This document shows positions 33,900-46,672 of a stretch of 64,000 nucleotides of DNA, in pieces (position 1 is the stretch's first letter; each line of letters starts with the position of its first letter). The position numbers were made by a program, and so were the translations under genes. Under the pieces are notes generated by a model. That model did no database searches. It was given only the letters and a program-made list of their open reading frames with translations, and was not told the DNA's origin. Source of the stretch: Actinomucor elegans (lineage: Eukaryota > Mucoromycota > Mucoromycetes > Mucorales > Mucoraceae). The stretch is taken from positions 496,001-560,000 of the forward strand of contig JAMSLZ010000010.1 of NCBI GenBank assembly GCA_026027325.1. Reading direction: 5' to 3'.

Positions 33900-36800
33900 C
33901 TACATGATACTGCATTGTTCTTCTTGGCCCTTCTTGCTATGCAGTGTAGCACTTCGCTTTTTTATTAGTTTTTCGACCTTGCTTTCGGTTGGATTGGCTT
34001 TTTCCATATGTAAAGTATCAAGTAAGGCTGGATTTTTACAGAGAGCCATCTGTTCTTGAGCAGTTAATCCAAGAGCACGAGAATATTTCCTTATACTTTC
34101 AGCTTGTGGGTGATTATGTAACTGGAACAACGAGTCGGCTTCGTCTTGCTTTTCTTTGACTAGGTCAGGGCTAGCGAACTCTGTTGGAATATGTCCTCTT
34201 GGACTGGGTCTTGCTTCTTGATGACTACGATTATAAATCTTGGCAGAAAAAACCCACTTGATATTTTAAAGTTAGTTACGATCAAATCAAGCTTAGCGAA
34301 TACTTTACATCATAGGAAGGCTGCTGGTCATTCACTTTGGGTGGACATGAAAATGCAGTTTCTTTACAATTGTCATGACAAACCAGAGAGCAAACTAGGT
34401 ATAATGAATATCACCATATACATATACAAATATATTTACAACGCACCTTCACAAAACAATGAACCATCAGTCATTATTTCATTACATACTTTACATTCTA
34501 CGTCTATAATAGGTTTAGTAAGAAACAATTAGAATTTAATTGCAGTCAAATACCTTTTCCAAAGCTTGTTTTTATGAATTGATGGCTATCATCATCTAAT
34601 ACAGACTTTACAGTAGTTGTATTCAAAGAATAATACTTGCCAAGTTTACTACTTTTGCTGCTAGTATCACCGAGTGACGATTTATTATCTTTGTGCGGTA
34701 TTTCTTGTTGTGGGTGATACGAGGTTGAATCATGACTATTTAAGACGGCTGTACTCGAGTTAATATAACATATTCATCTTTAATATAATCACATACTAGT
34801 ATTAGCCTCTTTCTTTCTTTGTTGGTTCTTGAGAATCCAATCGTGCTTTTGGAGGTCTTTGCTAGACCATCTTTGATTTGGGTCTTTTTGAAAGCAGCAC
34901 AACAGAAACTCTTTCATTTCCTACAATCAACACAGTGGTCAGTAAAGATATTGGGAAACTAGACAATATGTACCTTGGATATAGTCTCTGGTAGAGGTGG
35001 GTAATCATCCTCTACAATACGAAACATGGCAGACATGGCCAACAAATCGCTATAAGGCGGTTTCCCTGTTACAAGCTCGATCAAGGTGCATCCCAAGGAC
35101 CAGATATCGGATTTGGTCGTTGCACCTTTCAATTCAATCACTTCAGGCGCCACTATAAACATGTTGTGTATTAATATGAATGCCATACATGAATATATAA
35201 ATGCACTTACTCCAGTTTGGAGTACCAGAAACTGTGTCTTCCTTAGCTGTCTTGAGTTTCAGATTGAGCGAAACACCAAAATCAGTAAGTTTGACATCGC
35301 CAGTTTTAGTGGTTAGAATATTTGCTGCTTTGAGGTCACAATGAACTACTTCGTTCTCATGGAGATACTCGAGCCCTTGTAAGATCTTTATACAGAATGA
35401 TGCTACAAGCTTCTCAGGAAATGCGCCAAAGGCCTTCAAGGTCGACATCAGCGATCCATTTTCTGCGTATTCTAGTACAATATTCAAGTACTGTTCACTA
35501 GGAATGAAACCAATGTACTGCACCACATTGGTATGAGATAGCGCTTTTAGTATATTGACCTCTTTCTGTTTAAATGCGTGTTAGTACTACTTGTTGGATT
35601 AGATATTGTAGTATCGAATACCATCATCTCTTTATATAAATTTTCATCTTCAAGCTTGACACGCTTTACGGCTACAACTTCACCAGTAGACAAATCAAGT
35701 GTTCTGTATACAGAACCAAACTGGCCTTTACCAATGCAATTTCCTAATTGCTATCATTATGCGCGTTAGTTAGAAACCAGCATGATTAATAAAGCTTACA
35801 TAAGTCGTGATAACTTTATCATCGTTATCTTTCAATTCAATCTTGCCACCCTCTTCTTCAAGATGTTCGACTAATCTTGATTCAGCAACAGTGGTAGCAG
35901 ACATGGACTTTCGTGCGGCTGTTGCTGTTGTTGCTGTAGTGCTTGATCCATTCAATAATACACTTTTTACATCTGCATGTCGTCGTCTTTTTTCACATTT
36001 CTCAGAAATGGACCCAAGCGTAGGAGTTTTAGGCGCTATTGAAGTATTTGAAGAAGATGAAGAATAAACAGAGGATGAAGATGATGAAATAGAGCTAGAT
36101 CTGTGCTGACGTGATCCAGGAAAGTTTGCTGTGACATCAGATGATGTATGTGTAGGTAGGATAGGTACAGAAGGTCTGCGCTGAGATCTGATACCGCCAT
36201 TACTGCTGCTACTGCTTACTTTGAGCGATCGCACAGATCCTGGAGTTCTAGGTCGCAGGGGTGATTTAGGTGGACGGGGTGCTCCGTCCGCATTACCATG
36301 ATGGGTATTGACTTGAAGTTGTTTCTTTTTACTGGGAGGTTGGGAGAATATATCTCGAATGTCGCGGTATTTCTGGCGATTTTCATCTTCTATTGCAGAA
36401 GTTGATTTCGTACTGCCTCTACGGGAAGATAATGGCGAGGAAGTATCTCCTGGCCGTGACAAGATCAATCCTGTATTTTAGGTAGCGTTAATAACTCCTT
36501 TAGTGCGGTTCAAGTATATACCAAGAACTGATGGATTTGTATATACAGCATGATTTTCAAGTTCAAGTTTGCATTACCTTGGTTACGTTGCTGCTCCTCC
36601 TTATTTGTTGCTAGGGGCATGTTTAAACTAGTAGTTGAAGCGCTTTGTATAGAATATTCAGCTAATGTCAGAATCGTATGGATAACCTGACATGTAATGG
36701 ATAAGCGGCAGGGACTTAATTATATTAGATGAACTTACAGAAGGCATATCTTTTGCATCATAAAGATCTGTTGGCTCAAACAGTTGTGTATCTTTTAGTC

Positions 36801-37341
36801 CAATCTGTATAATAGACAATAGTATCGATTAAATGGCAGCTCCTATATGTTTCCTTTCATAATAGGCTTTATAGTCCATCTCCTTTACAAAATCGCCTCT
36901 CTTCTTCCTGTTTTCTTACCTGCCGAACCCCTTGTAAGAATCGTGAGATATTGTCCATCTAGCAGTGAAACAATAACATGTATGTCAAGGTTTTGCATAT
37001 TATTAAAATATAGGAGTTATACCTGTATGAAAGAAAGATCTTTCTTTTGACTGATCATTTTGATCGTGCCAGGTCGAATATGATTTACAAGACTGATTGA
37101 AAAAAAAAATGAGTAATTTGGATCTATGTGTGCTAAATAGGATACTTTACTTGCATAAAACCACGCCATCTTTGAGCTCCGTTTGCAAATGGCCCAAAGG
37201 AATTGATATGTCTAATGTTTTATTAAGGTACTCAATAGCCAATTGTTCTTCCAGCTTTGATTGTTCTTGCTTTATTCTGTCTAATAAATTAGCGCTACTT
37301 TTAGCCTTTGCTAAATGAGGAGAAGCATAGGTAATTGACAT
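33900..37341 (-). CDS. SepH/Cdc7-class kinase with CH, C1 and CAAX modules
   Basis: Fourteen exons, all in phase, give 869 aa: 37341-37151, 37092-37023, 36958-36920, 36804-36739, 36686-36578, 36470-35800, 35750-35622, 35565-35211, 35152-34974, 34920-34797, 34748-34554, 34503-34447, 34394-34309, 34238-33900. Residues about 33-150 form a calponin-homology domain ([47 protein letters not shown]). A Ser/Arg-rich linker follows. The kinase (about 383-640) has [13 protein letters not shown] (Lys411), [12 protein letters not shown] (Asp502), DFGVSLNL (Asp520) and [21 protein letters not shown], the signature of the SepH/Cdc7/MAP3K-epsilon group that drives septation. Near 699-747 is an atypical C1 zinc module (H-x12-C-x2-C-x10-C-x2-C-x4-H-x2-C-x6-C). 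The C-terminus is CSIM, a farnesylation box. Exon 14's acceptor was chosen to keep frame. Confidence 0.85.
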
Positions 37342-38162
37342 AATGACAGTTTCTCGGTTATATGTATTATGATGAATCAAAGAAGCACGCGTCTATTGAA
37401 CCAGAACCAAAGAAATGATAAAGAAAGAGAAGAAATAAACACTGATTTTCAAAGGGAGGATCCATTTATGATATTCGCTTTACTAGATTCAAAAAAAAAG
37501 GAGAACTTTGTCTTTCACTTTTGATACATATGCTTACACAACAAACAGAGCAGTTTCTAGTTCAACCTCACTACTTGAGACGCATCTTTGATTAAGATCG
37601 ATCATATGAGGTTTTATTGGACAACGGTGGCTGAATAGATCGGATCATCATCACTATAATCGATTTCAAAATGAAGTTTTCATTGTTTTAATGTAATGTT
37701 TATATAATGACATTGTATATTTTATTATCAGAGTCATATATAACGAATTTGAGCATTGAATAATATAAGAATTACATCATATTCTTACAGAGTACTTTTG
37801 TAATTTTTATTTATACTTCTTTTTTTTTCTGTTGCGTTTTACGCTTCTCGGTGATACTTTTTTTATATGCAAATAATTCATGAGATAAGCATATATCACC
37901 CAAAGCGTGAAATACAATTTTCACTTAAAATGTGTACCTTAAAAAAAATGTCATATAGAATACTGTTATGAGGTAAAATACTCCTCTTTACTAGTATTGT
38001 TGCGTCCATTTACTTTTTTTTTTCCCCATTAAATTAATGATACTTTATTGGATGGATCCTCTGGTCGCAAGACTGCGGCAAAAGTTCGGGTTTCAAAACT
38101 CGCAACGCACAGGTAAAGAAAACTAATTCAGCTCGAAATCGTATTACAGTACATTTTAAACA
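37342..38162. promoter_or_regulatory. Divergent promoter region between the kinase and eIF3a
   Basis: 820 bases between two genes transcribed away from each other. It contains a purine-rich stretch just upstream of the kinase start (37410-37460) and T-rich tracts upstream of eIF3a (37820-37865, 38010-38025). No specific factor site can be assigned. Confidence 0.4.
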
Positions 38163-41100
38163 ATGGCACCATTCTACGCTGTAAAGTCGGATAACGTCCT
38201 CAAGAGAGTTGAAGGTAATCATCCTCAGCAACAGATCAACCCATAGATCGATGGATGGATCATGGATGGATAGATTAATGACGATTATTTCATATAGAAC
38301 TCCAAGCTGTTGGACAAGATGAAGCTGCTTTGCAAGCTCTTCATGATGTAGTGCTTTCAAAGCGTTCCCGTAGCAACCCTATTACTGTTATGGAACCTAT
38401 TATGCTCAAGTACGTCGAGCTCTGTGTTGAGCTCAAGAAGGGCAAGATGGTCAAGGAAGGCCTTCATCAATACCGTAATATTGCTCAAAACACCAGCGTC
38501 AACTCCATTGAGGTTCGATTTTTAATTCAATTTGTCAAACAAATGTACATTCCATACTGATACAATCCTGAATAGACCATCATTAACAAGATGCTTTCTC
38601 TTGCTGAAGAAAAGGTTGCCGAAGCTCGTGCCAAGGCTGATAAGATTGCTGTCGATGTTGATGATTTAGAAGCTTCAGAAACACCTGAATCTATTATGCT
38701 CAGCACTGTATCTGGCGATCAAAGCAAGGACAGAACCGACCGTGCCGTCGTTACACCTTGGCTCAAGTTTTTATGGGAAGCTTATCGCACAGTCCTCGAC
38801 ATCATGCGAAACAACTCTCGTTTAGAAACTCTTTATAATGCCGTTACACTCAAGGCTTTCCAATTTTGTTTAACATACGATCGTAAGACTGAATTCCGCC
38901 GTCTTTGTGAAATCCTTCGCAACCACTTCTTGAACGTCGCAAAGTACTCTCACCAACCCCACGCCGTCAACTTGAACGATCCTGAAACTCTTCAACAATA
39001 TTTGGAATCACGTTTCGCTCAATTGAATGCTGCTGCCGAACTTGAATTATGGCAAGAAGCTTTCAAATCTGTTGAGGATATTCACACCTTGTTAACCACC
39101 TCTAAGAGACCTCCTAAGCCTGTCATGATGGCCAACTATTACGAAAAGCTCACCAAAATCTTTATGGTTTCTGATGACTACCTTTTCCATTCTGCTGCTT
39201 GGAACAGATTCTCTGTTATTGAGCGCTCTGTTAACAAGAACTTGACCGATGCTGAGCAATCTCGCATGGCTTCTATCGTCTTGTTGTCTGCTCTTGCTAT
39301 TCCTATCATCACTACCACCAAGACACGTCCTGGATATGTCGAAGCTGATGAATACCGTGTTCAAAAGCTCAACCGTCTTTCCATGCTCATGGGTCTTTCC
39401 AGTCACCCTACACGTACTGGCTTGTTAAAGGAAGCTCTCAACAAAAACATCCTTTCTCGTGTTCGCCCTGAGATTCGCGACCTTTACAATATCCTCGAAG
39501 TTCAATTCCATCCTTTGTCTATTTGTAAAAAGATCAACCCCATCATGACCAAGCTTTCTGAAGATGCTGATTTAGCCAAGTATGTTCGCCCTCTTCACCA
39601 AGTCATCTTGACCCGTCTTTTGCAGCAATTGTCTCAAGTCTATACCACAGTCAAGTTGGACTTTGTATTGAACCTCGCTTCTTTCCCTGCACCTTTCAAC
39701 TATGATGCCGCCACTATTGAAAAGTTCATCATGAACGGTTGTAAGCGTGGTGAATTAAACATCCGTATCGACCATGCTTCTCAAAGCTTGATCTTTGAGA
39801 CTGATTTGTTTGCTCCTCCCAAGGACACTGTCACTGAAGGCATCCAATTACAATCTTCTCCCGCTGATTTGATGCGCACACAACTCTCTCGTTTGGGTGT
39901 CAGCTTACATGCTGTTGTACAAATGATTGATCCTTCTGTCAAGGAACAAGCTGAAAAGGCCAAACAAGAGGTCGTTCAAAGAGCTTTGGCTGGTGCTGAA
40001 GAAGAACACAAGCATGCTCTTGCTCGCAAGCTCGTTATTGAACGTCGCAAGGAAATTATTGAGACCGAAATTGCTCGCAAGGAAAAGGCTGCTGCTCAAG
40101 AAAAGGCTGCTGCTGCTGCTAAGAAGGCTGAAGCCGAGAAGAAGCGTGTTGAAGAAGAAATGAAGCGTCGTGAAGAAGAGCGTCTCAAGCGTATCCAAGA
40201 AGAGATTCAACGTGATCAAGCCAAGCGTATTGCTGAAGAAATTAGTAGTAAGACTGGTCTTCAATTGAAGCCTGAGGAAATTGAGCAATCTGACGTCAAG
40301 ACCTTGTTGGATCTCAAGGTGTCTCGTCTCCAAACCGAACAAAAAGAACTCAGTGATCGTCTTAAGCAAATCAGTAAACGTATCGATCATACTGAACGTG
40401 CTTATAGAAAGGAAGAAATTCCTCTCTTGGAAAAGGATTATGAGCAACAACAAAAGGTTGATAAGGCTTTCTATGAAGCTTCTCGTAAGGCTGAACTTGC
40501 TATTTCCAAGGCTAAGCACGAAGAAAACATGAAACTCAAGTCTCGCTTCTCTCGCATCATTGTCGACTACAGATCATACAAGGGCAAGATTGAAGCTGAG
40601 CGCAAGGCTGTTACCGATGCCAAGCGTAAGGCTGCTGACGAAGCCATTGAGAAGGAAAAGAAGGAAAGAATTGCCTTGTGGCGTCAAAAGAAGGAAGAGC
40701 TTGAAAAGATCCGTCAACAAGAAGAAGCTGAAAGAGCTCGCCGTGAACAAGAAGAACGCGAAAAGGCTGAAGCCGCTGAGCGTGCTAGAGCTGAAAAGGA
40801 AGCTCGTCTTGCCAAGGAAAAGGAAGCCGAAGCTGAAAGACTCAGAAAGTTGGACGAAATTGCTAAAAAGCAAGCTGAACGTGAAGCCGAAATCGAACGT
40901 AAATTGCAAGCTAGTAAGGCTGCTATCACTCCTCCTCCTGCTAAACCTGCCTACACTCCTCCTGCTCTTCGTGCTGGTGTACCCGCTGAAGGTGGATGGC
41001 GTAGTCGTACTGCTGCTACTGCTGCTGCTGCCAGCTCTGCTGCTCCTGAACGCTCCGAATCTGGCGGTAGATGGCAAAGCGTCAACCGTCCTTCTAGTGA

Positions 41101-41398
41101 TCGTTTTGAACGTGGCCCTGACCGAGGTTTCGGTGGTGACCGTCGTGAAGGTGGTTTCGGTGGTGACCGTCGTGAAGGCGGTTTCGGTGGCGATCGTCGT
41201 GAAGGTGGTTTCGGTCGCCGTGAAGGCAGTGGCTTCGGTGGTGACCGTGAACGTCGCGATGGTGGTTTCGGCGGTGATCGTGAGCGTCGCGATGGTAGTT
41301 TCGGTGATCGCCCTCGTGGCGGTGCCTTCAGTGATCGTCCCCGTGGCGGTAACAGAGGTGCTGGTGCCGGCACTTCTGGTAACGAAAGAAAATGGTAA
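38163..41398 (+). CDS. TIF32: Translation initiation factor eIF3 subunit a
   Basis: Three exons (38163-38214, 38298-38512, 38576-41398) give 1,029 aa. The N-terminal half is the helical PCI/MPN-binding part (KYVELCVELKKGKMVKEGLHQYRNIAQNTSVNSIE, LPWL-type helices, and a PCI segment around LQQLSQVYTTVKLDFVLNLASF). From about residue 520 it is a long charged helix/coiled coil rich in E, K, R and A. The last 110 residues are Arg/Gly/Asp repeats of GGFGGDRREGG type. eIF3a scaffolds the eIF3 complex and spans the 40S subunit during scanning. Codon use is strongly biased (CTC, CGT, AAG, GTC), as expected of a highly expressed gene. Long open frames on both strands inside it are shadows of this bias. 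Confidence 0.96.
41130..41375 (+). repeat. In-frame GGFGGDRRE repeats in eIF3a
   Basis: About eight copies of a 24-30 base unit encoding variants of GGFGGDRREG, with the first three almost identical at the DNA level. Such arrays expand and contract, and the same position in animal eIF3a holds a different D/R-rich decapeptide repeat. Confidence 0.8.
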
Positions 41399-41759
41399 AT
41401 CAGCCATTTTCCTTCAGCACACGAAAAAGAATACCAGAATTAGAAGTCTCTTTTTGCTTTCTTTTGTTTAAAAATCAATATATTATCATTTTTTTATTAT
41501 TATTGTTCAGTAGTAAATAAAAATTATAAAGATTCCATCATGTATCATTCATTTCATAAAAGTACAGGCTTCCAATTTTCGATGTTGGCGATATGTTCTT
41601 TCATGAAAATTACCAGTTGCAAGTTAAATTTCAATACTACTGCTGATTCAGTGACAATGAGGAACCCTAGAGTCTCATTGATGGGTCAAATGGCTAGTAA
41701 ATTTTTATTATAGATGTACAATTCATTGATTGGGTAAAAGCGTTGGCTTCTATTGAATA

Positions 41760-41816
41760 CAGCAATTCGTTTCGAACTTGTGCTACTAACCAGATGTGAT
41801 ATTTGACCGAGATTTA
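41760..41816 (-). repeat. Dispersed repeat family, copy D
   Basis: Read on the minus strand: AATCTCGGTCAAATATCACA, then CTGGTTAGTAGCACAAGTT and GAATTGCTG. It matches copies B and C word for word in order. Confidence 0.55.
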
Positions 41817-43076
41817 CAAACCCATAGATAATTTTAATGTGAGGCATATATGTAACTCGTTACTAATCATTGAAAGTATAATTTATTCATTATTATATAT
41901 ATATATATATTAAGTCAGCAGTTCTTTCTGAGCTTTGGGTATTCAATTGTATGCGACTTTTTGATTGATCTACAGTCCATTAGATCCAGTGTATGTGAAC
42001 TGTGTGGGGTTTACTCATTGTACTTTAGTTAAATAATAAAAAGATTCGAGAGGGTACTCCCGTTAAGCCTTTTTATTTATTTATTTTAGAAAAAAAGTAC
42101 CACTTTGCTTTTGTGGGGCAAAACAGCATTTTTGAGACATAATGCATTAATAATATAATGTTTAATATATTTGAGAGCATCCAAAAGTATTTTTGCTCTA
42201 CTAAATTCTCTGGTTGTGATCGCATTTCTTAATGACCCAAGCAATTATATTTTGTCAGTAATAACCCAATGAGTTAAAGGAGCAAAATAAATGTTATTCC
42301 ACCGTCCGATACAACATTAAATTGAACACAAACTTTTCTAAGATATTCTTTGTGCTATCGGATTAAAGCATAACAGTCCCTGGGGAATTCTTAGGGGAGA
42401 AACAAACTCCTTTTAAATAGCCGAGTCAATCAAAATTTCGGGCCCTTCGATTGATGATGCTAATGGAGCAGTAATTGTCACACTAATGACTTTTGATCTC
42501 TTTTGCATTAACTAATAATGAAATCGTGAGACAATTGTTGAGAATTTGGCTGCTTTCATGTAGAGACATTGTATCTAAAACGACAGGGCTTGTCATCTTA
42601 TGTATAGCTCGTTCATTGTCGAGGAATCATATTCTAGCAAGACCATCCCATTGACTGGATTGATTCTCGCTTTCCGAACTATCCCTTTTGAAAACACTGC
42701 AAGTCGAGGACCGATCTTGAATCCTTAACCAAGGTAACCTAAATTTTCTTTTCTATCCGGGAGTTGCGGCCAATCCTTAACACTCAAATATGAACCGTGA
42801 AGGGGGTATTACCGGGATATTTGCCCCATTGACCTGTGATGTACAGCGCTTTTTTCAGTAAAATGCATGTACAAGCACGTCGTTAAGTAGTTAGAATGAT
42901 AGAATATTGGGAATACAGTGATGTATGCTATTAATGACATGATGTAGTCGTAAAGAAATATAGCCAAGCAACATCATAGTAAGTATACATTTCTTATAAA
43001 GGCAATAGATTCGTTAATGGTCAATCATCTATTCAGCCTATAAAACTGATTTATTCAGGGATTTTTCATCAAGTAA

Positions 43077-43105
43077 ACGCGTGACGTTGGACAGATCCAA
43101 CGCGT
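43077..43105. promoter_or_regulatory. Inverted repeat with paired ACGCGT words
   Basis: ACGCGT occurs at 43077-43082 and 43100-43105. Between them CGTTGGA (43085-43091) and TCCAACG (43096-43102) form a perfect inverted repeat with a 4-base spacer. ACGCGT is the core of the yeast MCB cell-cycle element; a role here is not shown. Confidence 0.35.
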
Positions 43106-44027
43106 AGATCAATTTTATGTGATCAATCCCTATTACTGTTATAAAGGTAACACGCAGCTGCCAGATATTATTATATTGCTAATTTACTCCTAAATTTCAG
43201 ACACGATACAGCTTGAACGGTGTTTGATATACCGACTCCTATCAAACTTCCCTCCTTTTATGCCTAGTGTTTATCATCAGAGACCGTCTATAAACTATGT
43301 ATAGCCTTTTGAGTGTAGTCATTTCTCGACAAAAGCGCATGAAATCTGCAAGCTATAGACTATATAAAATGCGAACAGGGCCTTGGTTTTAAGGTCTCAT
43401 AGGATTAGCGTGTGTCATACAGCCGTCCAGTTGGAAAATCAACGTTTCCGTGAACGATATTTTCATTATTCCAAAGCTCCAAAGATTGCAAGCTAAAGAA
43501 TTCCACTGCCCCCTTTTAGTTTAGGCTGTAAAAAAAAACATACAATGGACCATAGATAATCTCGACTATGTGTCTTGACTGGACTCCTTCCTTGGGTCCA
43601 ATTGCTATGGTAATAGGCAGAAACAGAATGCTATGTCGATGTAGTATTGGCGATTATCCAGAACAAGTAGTTATGAGCGTGGTGTGTCACTCTAGATCTA
43701 CAGTAATTATTGGTTTATCATATACATTTAATCCAGTTTCTCTGTGTACACTTTTATACTCTATATAATGTGTGTATATATTACTCCTATCTTCTTTTCT
43801 CCCCCCTGTAGGTCTTACATTCCAGTTGCTATATATCGAATATTAAGTAGCAAAGCATTAGTAAGTTCTTTATTAAAACCTCTTTTTTTTTTCTTCTTTT
43901 GACAAACTAATAGATAAAGCTATATACTTTTCTTTTTCTTTTTCTTTCCTTCTTTCATTTTTCGTTTCATTAATAATCATTCAGTAACAGGTTTACTCGC
44001 TCTTAAAGGCGGATTGACTGAATAAAT

Positions 44028-45221
44028 ATGCCACAGCAACAATATTCCAAAAACCTGGATATGGACGATGATTATCCATATTCACCAGCAATAGAGGATG
44101 AGGGATTGGACAGTGAACGGAAGTCTTCGGGAACAACCCCGAATCATAACAGCTTCAATCCTAATTTTTACAATCCTTTTGAAATAAAGCATCGTCGTCG
44201 AACTTCTCGCGGCCAATTCAAGATATTGGAAAAGGCCTTCATCGAAAACCCAAAGCCCAATGGAAAGATACGACAAGGGCTTGCCGAAAGTCTATCCATG
44301 TCCCCTCGGGGCGTTCAGGTTTGGTTTCAAAACAGACGTGCAAAGGCCAAACAGCAGCAAAAACAAAAGCAAAAGCAAAATCAAAAGCAAATTAAACCAA
44401 CTCAAGAATGTATTGTACAAGATCTTGAGGTATCTATTAATTGCCAATATGAGCCTGTTATATTGTCTGCTTCCAATATGGTACATAGTCGATCTCAGTC
44501 TTCAACATCTTCTTCTGCATATACTTGCTCTGATTCATTACCTCTCTCCTATTCTTCTTCTTCATGTTTTACAATGGAGGAAAACAAGATTCAACACGTG
44601 AATCGGTTGCCATGGTACAATGATGCATCGACAGTAGAGGAGGATGATTCTAGGATGATCACATCCTCATCATCACCTCCAGTTCAGTCTCAAGCTCATG
44701 TCAATTCGTCAGATCAGAACCTTTGGATGGATTCTCTTGTTGATCATCAGACGCTGTTTAATGAGCAGCAGCAATCAGCAGTAATTGGAAATCACAATAA
44801 TGCTACAATCATGCCGAAGCCCGATCCATTTAATAGCATTAATGATACATGGACCTACAGCATTGGTGCTAATGATCAGCTCGTCCCAATAACACAAGCT
44901 GTTTTACAAAATGTGATCGGTCATCCTACCACGAGATTACTCGGCAATAATCGCAATGTAGACGAGTGGGTATCGACTCAGCATCATCCTGTATTATTCA
45001 ATCAGATAATGAATGATGATAATGCAATGAGAAGAAGATCTTATCCGCTTGAACAAGACGAAGCCTATTGGGCTGGACATCAGGTAAGACAAGAATATAC
45101 TATGAATTAGTATATAAATTACTAATGAATGTGAATTTTAACCAAGATTATGCGACGTCTTTCTGAGCCGCTTGAACTGGTACACTCTTATATTCCCAAT
45201 TACTATTCATCAACCTTGTAG
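44028..45221 (+). CDS. Homeodomain transcription factor
   Basis: The main exon 44028-45083 joins to 45147-45221 through a GTAAGA...AAG intron, giving 376 aa; without splicing it would end at 45110 with 360 aa. Residues 54-113 form a homeodomain: KHRRRTSRGQFKILEKAF, then the recognition helix GVQVWFQNRRAKAKQ with the invariant Trp99, Phe100, Asn102 and Arg104. A Gln/Lys run follows. The rest is Ser-, Asn- and Gln-rich with no other domain, typical of fungal activators. It is a nuclear DNA-binding protein of the group that includes yeast Pho2-like factors. Target genes cannot be inferred. The 5' flank is strongly pyrimidine-rich. Confidence 0.88.
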
Positions 45222-46672
45222 TTGACCCTTTTTCCTATGCTCTTTTTTATTTACTGCTTCTATGTTCTTTTTTCTATATGTCTTAAGCCCTTTTTTTTAT
45301 GCTTCCTCAACCCGGCCGGATCATTTATTTATTTATTTTAAACAAATGCCAATTGTTTTCTTAAGCTTTTTTTTATATGCATTGTTGATCTTTTTACTTG
45401 TATAAACTATCCAATTTATATTATATACATATATGTGCGTTAATATATTAGCTAGAGTCTTGGCGAATATACATTGTAAAGAATATAATGTTACTCGATA
45501 TGTAGACCCATTTGACATATTGTGTACCCAAGGAAAGGATGTTACAGCTGTCAATTAGCATTGCCTTATGAGAATAGTGCTACACGCGCATGGTTGTCTG
45601 GTGTAAGTACCAATATGTAATTTTCCAAGATAGTACCAGAGGATGTTTCTATTTCGGATCTGTCTAGAACCGTATTTGAGAACAAGTCGGTTTTCCTGCT
45701 GATTTAGGTTAAATGAACCGAACTGTAGATTTAAAAAAAACTATAAATAACGGAACTTATGTATTGCATTTACAGCCTTGACTCTAAATTGAAATCCCAA
45801 CGGATTTTGTGATTCTGACCTTGAACCATTCATCAGATGCAACATTTGACCAAGATTAGCCATCGTTTGAGTTAATGAATGCGCCATATTAATTGTCAAG
45901 GTTATAATTTGAAAATAAAGTCATAATATAAAAGATTAAGAGCGCAAGGCGACGTCTTGAATTCTTAATACAAGTTATAGAGAACCTGGCTTTCTTTTTA
46001 ATAATGCCCTTTATATAGAACAATTAAAATGAAACTTTTCTTCTAGAACAAAAAGTATATCTTTAGCCTTTTCAAGTTATATAGTTTCTAACGTTATTTT
46101 AATAAAAGAAGACGCGCTGTTTAATATATATATTTGTATTGCTTCATGATTATGTATTTATTTATAGTCAAGATAGTTACTATTTGAAATATTGCGGATT
46201 TTTGACACAACACTGCGCAGAAGAGTATATATAACAATGATCGCCATATACTCCAGTACTTAGAGAAGCGCAAATGGGTTACAAAGAAGGTATAGAAAAG
46301 ATGTAGAAAATTTCTAGGTATCTTATCCTACGATATTAGTATTTTAAATACGTACTTTTTCTTCAACAAAGGTCATTACTAGATTGAGAATTAAGTGCGT
46401 GTGCTCTATTACGAGTTTTTTTTTTTTATATACATGCTCTTTGGATCGCCAAATCCACATTTTTCTATTGCTGACTTGGCACATTACCATGCTGTCCAAT
46501 GCTATTTAAATTGGTCTAATAGTACAATGCTTGTAAGCATGAATGATCGTAGAACCAATAACTGACAGGCATATATTTCAGATGCAGACTATTGTGGCAG
46601 AGCCAGCACAGTAAAAAATAAAAAAAAATTACTTTTTTTTTTTCTTTCTTAAAATCAACAAACGATTTCATA
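45222..46672. other. Intergenic spacer
   Basis: About 1.45 kb of AT-rich DNA with one dispersed-repeat copy (45815, reverse). No gene or RNA was recognised. Confidence 0.4.
45815..45860 (-). repeat. Dispersed repeat family, copy E
   Basis: Read on the minus strand: AATCTTGGTCAAATGTTGCA then CTGATGAATGGTTCAAGGT. The core matches copies B to D; the flank is more diverged. Confidence 0.5.

Larger units (their letters stand above)
41399..44027. other. Long intergenic region upstream of the homeodomain gene
   Basis: About 2.6 kb. It contains a dispersed-repeat copy (41760, reverse), a TA run near 41896-41911, a perfect 7-bp inverted repeat flanked by two ACGCGT words at 43077-43105, and a long C/T-rich stretch just before the start codon (43870-43970). 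The small frame at 43568-43768 has no recognisable content. A large upstream region is common for developmental transcription factors. Confidence 0.4.

Noticed and set aside
40560..41471. Long open frames in other frames and on the minus strand inside eIF3a (up to about 300 codons)
   Set aside because: They are by-products of the biased, stop-poor codon use and the Arg/Glu/Lys-rich repeats of the real gene, and have low-complexity translations without domains.
43568..43768. Possible small gene upstream of the homeodomain factor
   Set aside because: Only 66 codons, no recognisable motif, and it lies in what is probably the regulatory region of the downstream gene.
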